DNA of 64,000 nt from Minwuiaceae bacterium (GTDB lineage: Bacteria; Pseudomonadota; Alphaproteobacteria; Minwuiales; Minwuiaceae), in NCBI GenBank assembly GCA_028278525.1, contig JANQEE010000044.1, positions 1 through 64,000 of the forward strand, in the 5' to 3' direction. The notes below the pieces were generated by a model. That model saw only the letters and a list, made by a program, of their open reading frames with translations. It had not been told where the DNA came from and made no database searches. The position numbers and the translations under genes are program-made. Shown piece after piece: positions 49,572 to 57,904 of the stretch; the first letter of the stretch is position 1; each line of letters begins with the position of its first letter.

Positions 49572-50552
49572 ATGTCCGACGACAGCGTAAAAGTTCTCTA
49601 TCTCAGCCATGCGGGCGACGACGTCTACGACCTGATCCGGGCGGCGGCCAGGCCCGACTTCGAGGTCCTGGTGCTGGATGCCGACAACGACGCGGAGCGC
49701 TACCGCAAAATCGCGGACTGCGCGGCGGTGATCTGCGCGGCGACGCCGTTGCGGAAAGAACATCTGGACGCGGCGCCGCGACTGCAAGTCGTCCACCATC
49801 AGGGGGTCGGCTGGCAAGACACGACGGACTGGCGGGAGATCAGACGGCGCGGCCTGCCGCTGGCGCTGACGCCCGAGGGCACCACCGTGGGCGTCGCGGA
49901 ACACACCGTGCTGCTGATGCTGGCGGCGGCGAAACGGCTGACCTTCGCCGACGCCGAACTCCGGCGCGGGCATTGGCACGTCAACAGTCTGCGTGGCGTC
50001 TCGCGCGAGCTTTACGGCAAGACCGTCGGCTATATCGGCATGGGACGCATCGCCCGCGCGGTCGCGGAACGGCTGAAGCCGTTCGGCTGCGCGGGAATTT
50101 ACTGCGATCCCGAGGCCGGCCTGCCACGGGCGTACCAATACAGCCTGGGCTTACGGTCCGGCGGGTTCGAGGAAACGCTCGGCGCCGCCGATATCCTGAC
50201 CGTTCATGTGCCGTTGACGGACGCGACCAGAGGTCTGATCGGCCGCGCCGCCCTGGCCCGCCTGAAACCCGGCGCCATCGTCGTGAACACCGCGCGCGGC
50301 GGCATCGTCGACGAGGCGGCGTTGGCCGAGGCGCTACGGTGCGGCCATGTGCTGGCGGCGGGGCTGGATGTCTTCGAGACCGAGCCCCCCTGCCCGGACA
50401 ACCCGCTGTTCGCCCTGCCCAACGTGGTGCTGACACCGCACATTTCGGCCGGCACCCGCGACGCGATGCGGCAGAAAATGGACGCGCTGTTCACCAACCT
50501 GAGGCGGTTCTTCCGGACCGGGGAACTGGCCAATCGGGTGACGTTCGATTGA
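49572..50552 (+). CDS. D-2-hydroxyacid dehydrogenase
   Basis: 326 residues. The NAD-binding motif is GYIGMGRIARAVAERL; the catalytic triad is R in VVNTARGGIVDE, E in GLDVFETEPP and H in LTPHISAGT. It interconverts D-2-hydroxy acids and 2-keto acids with NAD(P)H, such as glyoxylate/hydroxypyruvate or phosphoglycerate types. Last gene of the GntR-regulated ABC operon; it fits the reduction of the keto acid made by the RraA-like enzyme, which is inference. Confidence 0.92.
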   Translation: MSDDSVKVLYLSHAGDDVYDLIRAAARPDFEVLVLDADNDAERYRKIADCAAVICAATPLRKEHLDAAPRLQVVHHQGVGWQDTTDWREIRRRGLPLALTPEGTTVGVAEHTVLLMLAAAKRLTFADAELRRGHWHVNSLRGVSRELYGKTVGYIGMGRIARAVAERLKPFGCAGIYCDPEAGLPRAYQYSLGLRSGGFEETLGAADILTVHVPLTDATRGLIGRAALARLKPGAIVVNTARGGIVDEAALAEALRCGHVLAAGLDVFETEPPCPDNPLFALPNVVLTPHISAGTRDAMRQKMDALFTNLRRFFRTGELANRVTFD

Positions 50553-50612
50553 GCGGGCGTCGAGCCTTCAACAGACAAGGATGAGGCATCGACAGGCCCA
50601 ACCATCGAACCC

Positions 50613-50697
50613 GTCATCGCGAGGTGCGGAGCGCCGCGGCGATCTGGAAAACACGGTGCGCGGCCTCTCCAGATTGCTTCGCTGCGCTCGCAATGAC
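50613..50697. repeat. 85-bp dispersed palindromic repeat, copy A
   Basis: Begins GTCATCGCGAGGTGCGGAG and ends CTTCGCTGCGCTCGCAATGAC, whose termini are near-perfect inverted repeats. It recurs at 61584-61668 with the same length and a degenerate copy at 61473-61536. Such GTCATTGCGAG-type elements are common in alphaproteobacterial intergenic regions. The gene-free stretch 50553-50898 contains only this and the next repeat. Confidence 0.75.
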
Positions 50698-50730
50698 AGC
50701 CGGGTTTGGGAGGGGCCGTGTCGGCGGGAC

Positions 50731-50825
50731 CATGGACCCTCGGATCAAGTCCGAGGGTGACGGATTGGGGAGGGTTCGACTAAACGCTCTACCGTCATGC
50801 TCGGACTTGATCCGAGCATCCATGG
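50731..50825. repeat. Facing pair of CTCGGATCAAGTCCGAG palindromic repeats
   Basis: CATGGACCCTCGGATCAAG... (50731-50763) and the reverse-complement form ...CTTGATCCGAGCATCCATG (50792-50825) face each other across 28 bases. Each unit is itself a hairpin of 8-9 bp and the two can form a large cruciform or stem-loop. It may serve as a termination region for the convergent dehydrogenase and hemN genes. Confidence 0.7.
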
Positions 50826-50898
50826 GACGGTTCTCGCAACTTGAGCCGGAAGTGCGGCAGCGGGGCGAACTGAGTTGACGACGGCGGCCTACGATGCA

Positions 50899-52245
50899 TC
50901 ACACCGCGCGGGAATGGCGGGCGGTTCCGCCGGCCAGGTAGGTGTCGAAGACGGCGCAGACCGAGCGCAGGTAGGGACGGCCGCGCGGGGTGACGCGAAG
51001 CCGGTCGCCGTCGAGCGCCGCAAGGCCGTCGTCGATCAGCGGCTTGAGGAGAGCCCGTTCGGGCCCGAACGGGCGGCCGGCGCCGGCGGACGGGGCCAGT
51101 TCGGCCAGGTCCACCTGTAGATCGCACATCAGGCGTTCGATGACCCGGCCGCGCAGCCGGTCGTCCGGACCGCGCAACAGGCCGCGCCGGACGGCGAAAT
51201 CGCCGTTGCGGATAGCGTCGGCATAGTCGCCGAACGGCACCGCGTTCTGGACATAGGCGTTGTCGAACGAGCCGATGGCCGAGGCGCCGAAGCCCAGCAG
51301 CACGGACGCGCTGTCGGCGGTGTATCCCTGGAAATTGCGCCGCAGCCTGCCGGCCCGTAGGGCGATAGCCAGATCGTCGTCGGCGCGCGAAAAATGGTCG
51401 AGGCCGATCCGGCGGTAACCCCGTTCCGTCAACATGTCGGCGGCGGCCTCCGCCTGCGCGAAGCGATCCGATGCGCCGGGCAGGTCATCCTCCGCAATCA
51501 GGCGCTGATGCCGCTTCATCCACGGCACGTGCGCGTAACCGAACAACGCGAGACGATCGGGCCCGAGGTCGGCCGCAAGATCGGCGCTGCGCAGCACGTC
51601 CATCACCGTCTGCCGCGGCAGCCCGTACATCAGGTCGAGATTGAGCCGGACGATGCCGGCGCCGCGGAGCCAGTCGACGGCACGGGCCGTCATGTCGTAG
51701 GGCTGAATCCTGTTGATCGCCAGTTGGACCGCGATGTTGAAATCCTGCACGCCGAGGCTGGCGCGATTGACACCGGCCGCGCCGAGCGCACACGCCATCT
51801 CTTTCGTCAAGGTCCGCGGGTCGATTTCGACCGCGACCTCGGCATCCGGCGCCATGGAGAAGCGCCGCGCGATCAGCGCCATCAGCCCGGCGAAGTCGGC
51901 GTCGCTCAACATACTCGGCGTGCCGCCGCCCCAGTGTATCTGGGCGACCGCGGGCCGACCGGGGATGGCATCGGCCACCATCTCCACTTCCCGTTCCAGC
52001 AAGCGAACGTAGTCGGCAATCGGGCCGTAGCGGCGCACCACCTTGGTGTGGCAGCCGCAGTACCAGCACATCTCGGCACAAAACGGCACATGCAGGTACA
52101 AGGAGAGCCTCTCGCCGTCGGAAACGGCGGCCAGCAGATCGCGGTACGCGCCGGCGCCGACGCCGTCATGGAAATGCGGCGCCGTCGGGTAGCTGGTGTA
52201 GCGCGGGACGGGGCCGCCGTAACGGTCGAGTAAGCCTTGGTCCAT
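50899..52245 (-). CDS. hemN: Oxygen-independent coproporphyrinogen III oxidase
   Basis: 448 residues. The radical-SAM cluster motif is FCAEMCWYCGCHTKV (CxxxCxxC), and the N-terminus DRYGGPVPRYTSYPTAPHF and the IHWGGGTPSML region are typical HemN. It carries out the two oxidative decarboxylations of coproporphyrinogen III to protoporphyrinogen IX without oxygen. A perfect FNR-type box lies 35 bases before the ATG at 52245, as known for hemN in other bacteria. The frame extends upstream, but residues before MDQGLLDRYGG are not HemN-like. Confidence 0.95.
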   Translation of the reverse strand: MDQGLLDRYGGPVPRYTSYPTAPHFHDGVGAGAYRDLLAAVSDGERLSLYLHVPFCAEMCWYCGCHTKVVRRYGPIADYVRLLEREVEMVADAIPGRPAVAQIHWGGGTPSMLSDADFAGLMALIARRFSMAPDAEVAVEIDPRTLTKEMACALGAAGVNRASLGVQDFNIAVQLAINRIQPYDMTARAVDWLRGAGIVRLNLDLMYGLPRQTVMDVLRSADLAADLGPDRLALFGYAHVPWMKRHQRLIAEDDLPGASDRFAQAEAAADMLTERGYRRIGLDHFSRADDDLAIALRAGRLRRNFQGYTADSASVLLGFGASAIGSFDNAYVQNAVPFGDYADAIRNGDFAVRRGLLRGPDDRLRGRVIERLMCDLQVDLAELAPSAGAGRPFGPERALLKPLIDDGLAALDGDRLRVTPRGRPYLRSVCAVFDTYLAGGTARHSRAV

Positions 52246-52279
52246 ACGCGATGAATAAGACGGTATCGGCCAGGGGCGA

Positions 52280-52293
52280 TTGATCCATATCAA
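52280..52293. promoter_or_regulatory. FNR/Anr/FixK-type box
   Basis: TTGATCCATATCAA, an exact match to TTGAT-N4-ATCAA. Its center is 41 bases from the hemN start codon and about 114 bases from the divergent gene. It is the expected site for oxygen-responsive activation of hemN. Confidence 0.85.
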
Positions 52294-52400
52294 GCGGCAA
52301 AATTATCGATTCTATATTGCAATTCATTCTTAATAACATATTGTGGCGACATTCGCCTATGATGCGGTTTGGGGCAATCAAGAAACGAGGGAGTCATCGA

Positions 52401-53405
52401 ATGGGCCGTGCGGTTCCGGCACCGCTGCAGCGAAAGACGCGCGTCGTTGCGGACCTGACCTTTCCGGAGTTCTTCGTCGTCTGGGCCTTGCGGCAACGCC
52501 AGCGGCATGGTGACGCGAGACAGCGCTACGTTCCCGAATTTCTCCGCGCGTTCGGCACCGCCCGCCTTCTGCCTGCCCTGGACGCCTTCGATGCCGTGGT
52601 GGCGCTTGTCGGAATCGGTTCGGACAATACGGTCCTCGCGGGCCGGTACGACGATCAATGCCTGTCGATATTCGAGGAAGACACGCTGACCGTATTGGCG
52701 GCTTTACAATGCGACGACCGCCGCCTGGCTTACAGGACGGTGAACTGGATAGCCGACCGCGATAGCCGAGAGGCATTCGTTCGGCACGCCGGTCGCTTTG
52801 CGACCCTGATGTCCGACGCCGGCTACAAGGTGCCGGGGCAAACCGGCGCCGTATCGGCAGTACCGGCCGGAACGTCCTCTCCAATGCAACGCCGCACGCT
52901 TTCGGGGACCGAAGAGGTATCGGACCTGACGCGGGCCGAAACGGTCGTGGTCGGCGGTTTCAGGGCCTGGGTCGGCGCCATGCAAAAAAGCAAAGCGCCG
53001 CTTGGAGCGCTCGAAATCCATTTCGCCAAATTCGGCGTTCGCGAGGGCGCGGAAAGCCTGGATTGCATTCTCTATAACCTGTCGGTCGCGGCGACGCGTC
53101 AGATCGACGTTCGCTGCGGCAAATGCCCGTCGCTTTCGCCTGACGAGGCGCGCCTTCTGCACGGCGTCGCGTGGTTACAGCAAAACCGTCCGGAGCCGGG
53201 CCATGACGTCCTGGCCGGCTGGCTGCCGCCGGCGGCGGTTCGGATGACATTTCCGGCGCTGCGCGGCCTGGCCAACGGTCTGTCGCGCGCCGGGCTTACG
53301 CTGCCTGTCCGGTCGTGGCGGTTCCCGGCGGGACGGGACGGCGAAATCGTCGAGTCCGCAACGGTGCGCCCGCCGGATAGACGACCGCTGCCGACTATTC
53401 ACTGA
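52401..53405 (+). CDS. Uncharacterised protein of two related domains, divergent from hemN
   Basis: 334 residues with no signal peptide or membrane helix. The N-terminal half (FFVVWALRQRQRHGDARQRY ... LDAFDAVVALVGIG ... CLSIFEED) and the C-terminal half (GFRAWVGAMQKSKAPLGALE ... LDCILYNLSVAATR ... RCGKCPSLSPDEA) align in order, showing an internal duplication. The second half holds a CGKC motif. No family recognised. Start ATG at 52401 with GGGAG 7 bases upstream. Because the FNR-type box lies in its upstream region, an oxygen-related role is possible. Confidence 0.65.
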   Translation: MGRAVPAPLQRKTRVVADLTFPEFFVVWALRQRQRHGDARQRYVPEFLRAFGTARLLPALDAFDAVVALVGIGSDNTVLAGRYDDQCLSIFEEDTLTVLAALQCDDRRLAYRTVNWIADRDSREAFVRHAGRFATLMSDAGYKVPGQTGAVSAVPAGTSSPMQRRTLSGTEEVSDLTRAETVVVGGFRAWVGAMQKSKAPLGALEIHFAKFGVREGAESLDCILYNLSVAATRQIDVRCGKCPSLSPDEARLLHGVAWLQQNRPEPGHDVLAGWLPPAAVRMTFPALRGLANGLSRAGLTLPVRSWRFPAGRDGEIVESATVRPPDRRPLPTIH

Positions 53406-53483
53406 CCCCTACCCACCCGGTCATATCCGACGGGAGAAACGCCGACCGAGCGACCGTTTTCCCCAACCAACAGGAGAGTAAGC

Positions 53484-54008
53484 ATGAAACAAGCCGGCGA
53501 CCGCATTCCCGACACGGTCTTCAAGATCCGCGAAAACGACGCCTGGACCGAATGGACCAGTCAGGACCTTTTCAAGGAAAAAACGGTCGTTCTGTTCGCC
53601 CTGCCCGGCGCCTTTACGCCGACCTGCTCGTCCACTCACCTGCCCGGTTACATGGCGATGTCGGAGCCGTTGCGGGCACAGGGCGTCGACGAGATCCTGT
53701 GCCTTTCCGTCAACGACTCGTTCGTCATGAATGCCTGGGCCAAGGACCAGGGCGTCGACGACGAGGTGCGCATGGTTCCGGACGGCAGCGGGCACTTCAC
53801 AGAACAGATGGGCATGCTGGTGGACAAGGACGACCTCGGCTTCGGCAATCGCTCCTGGCGCTACTCGATGCTGGTCGTCGACGGCGCGATCGAAAAGATG
53901 TTCGTGGAGGACCGCAACCAGCCCGGCGACCCGTTCGAGGTGAGCGACGCCGGTACGATGCTGGGCTATCTGACCAGCCGGAACGCAAACCGGAAGATGG
54001 CGGGCTGA
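53484..54008 (+). CDS. Peroxiredoxin (Prx5-like)
   Basis: 174 residues. The peroxidatic cysteine is C48 in PGAFTPTCSSTHLPGY; the Prx5/AhpE-type C-terminal half follows (FVMNAWAKDQGVDDEVRMV, LGFGNRSWRYSMLVVDG). It reduces hydrogen peroxide and alkyl hydroperoxides, with a thioredoxin or glutaredoxin as electron donor. No glutaredoxin domain is fused, unlike the known hybrid forms. GGAGAG precedes the ATG. Confidence 0.95.
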   Translation: MKQAGDRIPDTVFKIRENDAWTEWTSQDLFKEKTVVLFALPGAFTPTCSSTHLPGYMAMSEPLRAQGVDEILCLSVNDSFVMNAWAKDQGVDDEVRMVPDGSGHFTEQMGMLVDKDDLGFGNRSWRYSMLVVDGAIEKMFVEDRNQPGDPFEVSDAGTMLGYLTSRNANRKMAG

Positions 54009-54081
54009 AGCGGTGACGGTGCCGGGGGCGTAGCCGCGCTCAGCCGGACACCTGGTAGCCGATCATCGTCGAGATTTCGGT

Positions 54082-54948
54082 TCAGACGGAGACGGAGGTC
54101 GGCGGCAATGCGGCGGGCGCCGGCCGGCCGCGCAGCGTCTCGCCCAGCCGGCGAAGGGCGGCGTCGGCCTGCGACGCGGCTTCCCGATCGTTGTGCGCCT
54201 CGTCCGGCGCAGGGCGCCGGCGGCGTACGTCCTCCAGCAGGCTTTTCGCCTCGGCGACCACCCGGCGGGCTTCGTCCAGCACCTCGCGGTCCTTTCGCCG
54301 GCCGTCGAAGACGAGCGACCGGTCGGCGAACTCCCGCTGCTCGTTTTCCGCATAGGCCCGCACGGCGGCCTCCGGGTCCGGCTGAGCGGCCCGGTCTTCC
54401 GTCTTCTCCGCCTGGGTCGCCCGGGCGGCGCGCGCTTCCGCCTCGGCTTCCGCTTCGGCCTCCCGCCCCGCCGCCCGCGCATCGGCGACCGCCGACTGGC
54501 CGCCCACCGCGGCGCTGGCGCCAAGTTCCTTGGTCGCGGCCGCATAGGCGCCGATGGCCTGCGCCAGTTCCCTCAGGACGCGCTGCACCTCGCGGGCCAC
54601 GGCCTTCGGGGTTAATCCGCCGAACATGCGGAGCTGGCGGATCTTCTGTTTCGCTTCCTCGATTTTCCGCTCGGCGGCCTGCCGGCGCAGCTTGGCCGGG
54701 TCGTTCTCCTGCCGCACGCGGGTCATCGTCGCATTGGCGTCGCGCAGCGTGTCGAGCTTCTCCCGGCTTTCCTCGTCCGGGGCGGTGGTGAGCAGCCGGG
54801 TCGCGATCCGCTTGGCGGAGGCACCGGTATCGAACAAAGCCGCCAAGCCCTTCAGGCCGACCTGCCCGAACGAGGTATCCGATTTGCCGATCATCCGCCG
54901 CTCCGCGTTGCAATCGATCGCCCCACGCCGCGAAACTAAATCCAACAT
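54082..54948 (-). CDS. Coiled-coil protein of unknown function
   Basis: 288 residues rich in Ala, Arg, Glu, largely helical. Segments LRRQAAERKIEEAKQKIRQL and REAEAEAEAEARAARATQAE are clear coiled coils; a less charged stretch GGLTPKAVAREVQRVLRELA is in the middle. No signal peptide, membrane helix or known domain. Two starts are plausible: ATG 54948 (AAGGAAG upstream), used here, and ATG 54894. Low-complexity composition makes homology uncertain. Confidence 0.6.
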   Translation of the reverse strand: MLDLVSRRGAIDCNAERRMIGKSDTSFGQVGLKGLAALFDTGASAKRIATRLLTTAPDEESREKLDTLRDANATMTRVRQENDPAKLRRQAAERKIEEAKQKIRQLRMFGGLTPKAVAREVQRVLRELAQAIGAYAAATKELGASAAVGGQSAVADARAAGREAEAEAEAEARAARATQAEKTEDRAAQPDPEAAVRAYAENEQREFADRSLVFDGRRKDREVLDEARRVVAEAKSLLEDVRRRRPAPDEAHNDREAASQADAALRRLGETLRGRPAPAALPPTSVSV

Positions 54949-55152
54949 GGATAACGCTTCCTTAATAATGCGACTTCGGCGGGTATCGCGCAGTAAACCG
55001 AGACAAATACGCTAGGCAAACCGACGCAAAGCAGCCTCCTTTCGCCTAAGTACTATTGCGTGTTGAAGCCTCGGCGCCGCGAACCACTTGTTAAGTCATC
55101 GGTAAGTTCGGCGGTCTTCGGACCGAGAATCGAACGCGATTGCGAGGGAATC

Positions 55153-55965
55153 ATGAAACGCATCATCCTGATTGGCCTGGTCGCCGTGGTGGTGGTGGCC
55201 GGCGCCGGGGTCTTTTTCCTGTATTCGTCGCTTAATTCGATCGTCAAGGCGGCCGTCGAAACGGTCGGTTCCGAGGTTACCGGCACCCAGGTGGTCCTGG
55301 ACGACGTGGAGATTTCGCCGACCGACGGACTGGGCGCGCTGCGCGGCTTTCACCTGACCAATCCCAAGGGCTTCGGCGAGGGCGACGCCTTCAAGTTCGA
55401 TCAGGTGAAAGTGCTGATCGACGTGGCGACCATCGCCAGCGACCCGGTCGTCATCAAGGAAGTCAGCATCGACGGACCGGAAATCGGCTATGTGTTGCAG
55501 GACCAGTCGTCGAACTTCGACCGCATCAAGAAGAACGTCGAAGGCCATGCCGGCGGCGGTGGCGGTAAATCCGCGGACAGCGGCTCAGGATCGGACGGGC
55601 CGAAGATCGTCATCGAGAACCTGTACCTCCGCAACGGCAAGGTGAGCGCGCGGGCGCCGGCGCTGTCGGACAAAAGCCTGGAGGCGCCGCTGCCGACGAT
55701 TCACCTGGCCAATATCGGCAGGGAGAACAACGGCGCGACGCCGGCGGAAATCGCCAAGCAGACGGTCGACGCGGTCCTGAAGTCGGCGACCGCGGCGGTG
55801 GCGAAGCTGGATCTCGGCGCGCTGGGCGAAGAGGTCGAAAAAGCGGCCAGGCAGGCGGAACAGGCCGCGGCCAAGAAGGCCGAGGGCGCCGTGAAGGGCA
55901 TCACCGAAGGCGCCGGCAAAGCGGCCGAGGACGCGACCGGCAAGCTGAAGAAGCTGTTCGACTGA
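55153..55965 (+). CDS. AsmA-like membrane-anchored protein
   Basis: 270 residues. A single N-terminal membrane helix (IILIGLVAVVVVAGAGVFFL) is followed by an AsmA-type periplasmic domain: GTQVVLDDVEISPTDGLGAL and VIKEVSIDGPEIGYVLQDQS show the strand pattern of repeat beta-grooves. A Gly/Ser-rich region (GGGGGKSADSGSGSDG) and a C-terminal Ala-Glu-Lys helix end it. Relatives bridge the envelope and transfer lipids; this is a small family member. GAGGG precedes the ATG. Confidence 0.75.
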   Translation: MKRIILIGLVAVVVVAGAGVFFLYSSLNSIVKAAVETVGSEVTGTQVVLDDVEISPTDGLGALRGFHLTNPKGFGEGDAFKFDQVKVLIDVATIASDPVVIKEVSIDGPEIGYVLQDQSSNFDRIKKNVEGHAGGGGGKSADSGSGSDGPKIVIENLYLRNGKVSARAPALSDKSLEAPLPTIHLANIGRENNGATPAEIAKQTVDAVLKSATAAVAKLDLGALGEEVEKAARQAEQAAAKKAEGAVKGITEGAGKAAEDATGKLKKLFD

Positions 55966-56017
55966 CAGGTTCAGCCGGGCGACGCTGAAAATCGCGGGGC
56001 AAGGCAACGAAACTCTT

Positions 56018-56036
56018 CGGCGGAATCGCCGTTTTT
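56018..56036 (+). terminator. Stem-loop terminator after the AsmA-like gene
   Basis: CGGCG-GAAT-CGCCG followed by TTTTT, about 50 bases after the AsmA-like stop codon. A wider arm pair (GCTGAAAA upstream and TTTTCAGC downstream) could extend it to a bidirectional structure for the convergent cyclase gene. Confidence 0.55.
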
Positions 56037-56059
56037 CAGCAGCCTAGCCTGCCAAGCGG

Positions 56060-57823
56060 TCATTCCGGCAGGCCCGCCGTCCGCAGGCCGTCGACCATGC
56101 GCGCCAGGTGTTCGGGCCTGGCATAGGGGAACTGACGGCCGAGGGCCGTGGCCGTCGCCGCCGGCATGAGCCTGAGGATCTCGGCACCGGCCTTCCGGGC
56201 CCCCGCCTCGTCCCCCGACGCCGCTTTAACCGCCGCCAGGAACATGTAGGAGACCGGGAAATCCGGGGTCCTCTCGATGACGGTGCGCAGATACTTCTCG
56301 GCCTCGGCATAACGCCCCAAAAGCAGATACATGTTGCCGTAGTTGACCAGGAAGAACGGCGGGAAGTGGGGATCCAGGCGCACGGCCCGATCGTTCGGTT
56401 CGACGGCGAGTTCCGGCCGGCCGCTGTAAGTCAGCGTCGACGCGTACCAAACGTAGCCTTCGGAAAAGTTCGGATCCAGGGCCAGGGCCTTTTCATGCTC
56501 CGCCAGGGCCCGGTCGTGGCCCTCGCCCCACATGTGCATCCAGCCCAGGTAGGAATGCGCCGCGGCCAGATCCGGATCCAGCGTCGCCGCCAGTTCCGCG
56601 TCGGCAATAGCCTCGTCCAGCGCGCCCGGCGCCGTGTTCCACTTGAAGAACCAGGCGTGGAACCTGACGTAACCGCGGATTGCGAGCGCCCAGGCGAATT
56701 CGGGGTCCAGCGCCAGCGCCCGGTCGAACATGCCGTGGGCTTCCGCATTGGCTTGGGGACCCGGTTCCCGGTAGCGGATGCGGCCGCGCAGGAACCAGTC
56801 GCGCGCCTCCGGGTTGGCGGTGTACTGGCTGCCCAGCCGGTCTTTTTCTCCCGCCGACAGTTGCACGGACAGGGCCGACACGATTTTCTCGGTGATCTCG
56901 TCCTGCAACGCGAATATGTCGTCCAGCGTTCCGTCATGGCGTTCGGCCCAGACGTGGTGGCCGCTCTCGGCATCGATCAGCTGGGCGTTGATGCGCACCC
57001 GGTTGCCGGCCTTGCGGACGCTGCCCTCCAGCACGTAGCGGACACCCAACTCGCGGCCCACCTGGCGCAGGTCCACCGACTTGCCCTTGTAGACGAAGGA
57101 CGAGTTGCGGCCGATCACCAACAGGCCGGAGAGTTTCGAGATATCCGTGATCAGGTCTTCCGTCATGCCGTCGGAAAAATACTCCTGGTCCGGATCGCCC
57201 GACATGTTTTCGAACGGCAGCACCGCGATGGAGGGCTTGTCCGGCAACGGCGGCGTGGGAGCGGCCGGCTCGGCCGCCGGCGCCGTGGCCTGCCGGTCCC
57301 CGGCAAGGGCGCGGAACACCCGGACCGGACGGGCGATGTTCTTGACCTCGACCTCGCCCATGTCGTGCAGGGCGATATCCATCCGGTCGCGCACCTGGTC
57401 ACGGGCGGTGCGGGATATGCAGATGCCACCCGGGTCGGCCAGACCTTCCAGGCGCGCGGCGACATTGACGCCATCGCCAAGCAGGTCGTCGCCCTGGGCT
57501 ATGACGTCGCCGACGTTGATACCGATCCGAAATTCGATCCGCCTGGTTTCTTCTACTTCCGTATTACGCCGGGCCATGCCTTCCTGAACGGCGACGGCGC
57601 ACCGCACGGCATCGACGGCGCTCGGGAATTCCAGCAGCAGGCTGTCGCCGGCTGTATTGGCGATACGGCCGCCATGCTCGGCGATCAGCGGGTCGAGGAG
57701 TTCCTCGCGATGGGCGTGGAGGGAGCGCAAGGTTCCCTCCTCGTCCAGGCCGACGAGGCGGGAATAACCCGCTACGTCCGCCGCAACGATGGCGGCCAAG
57801 CGCCTGTTGGTCCGTTCTGTCAT
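56060..57823 (-). CDS. Class III adenylate cyclase with TolB-like and TPR domains
   Basis: 587 residues. The cyclase domain (about 5-170) has both metal aspartates, D16 in AADVAGYSRLVG and D60 in NTAGDSLLLEF, and LLGDGVNVAARLEGLADPGG. A linker (PLPDKPSIAVLPFENMSGDP) introduces a TolB/CadC-like sensor region (RRLGVRYVLEGSVRKAGNRV-type), then several TPR repeats to the end. This is the common architecture of alphaproteobacterial cyclase-TPR proteins; it makes cAMP, the TPRs binding a partner. No membrane helix is evident. Confidence 0.92.
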   Translation of the reverse strand: MTERTNRRLAAIVAADVAGYSRLVGLDEEGTLRSLHAHREELLDPLIAEHGGRIANTAGDSLLLEFPSAVDAVRCAVAVQEGMARRNTEVEETRRIEFRIGINVGDVIAQGDDLLGDGVNVAARLEGLADPGGICISRTARDQVRDRMDIALHDMGEVEVKNIARPVRVFRALAGDRQATAPAAEPAAPTPPLPDKPSIAVLPFENMSGDPDQEYFSDGMTEDLITDISKLSGLLVIGRNSSFVYKGKSVDLRQVGRELGVRYVLEGSVRKAGNRVRINAQLIDAESGHHVWAERHDGTLDDIFALQDEITEKIVSALSVQLSAGEKDRLGSQYTANPEARDWFLRGRIRYREPGPQANAEAHGMFDRALALDPEFAWALAIRGYVRFHAWFFKWNTAPGALDEAIADAELAATLDPDLAAAHSYLGWMHMWGEGHDRALAEHEKALALDPNFSEGYVWYASTLTYSGRPELAVEPNDRAVRLDPHFPPFFLVNYGNMYLLLGRYAEAEKYLRTVIERTPDFPVSYMFLAAVKAASGDEAGARKAGAEILRLMPAATATALGRQFPYARPEHLARMVDGLRTAGLPE

Positions 57824-57904
57824 GCGGAAAGTCTAGCGGCCGGCGAGAGGGGTGGGAACAGCGAAACGGTCTACGCCAGCGCCGTCGTCAATCCCGGCTT
57901 TTGG

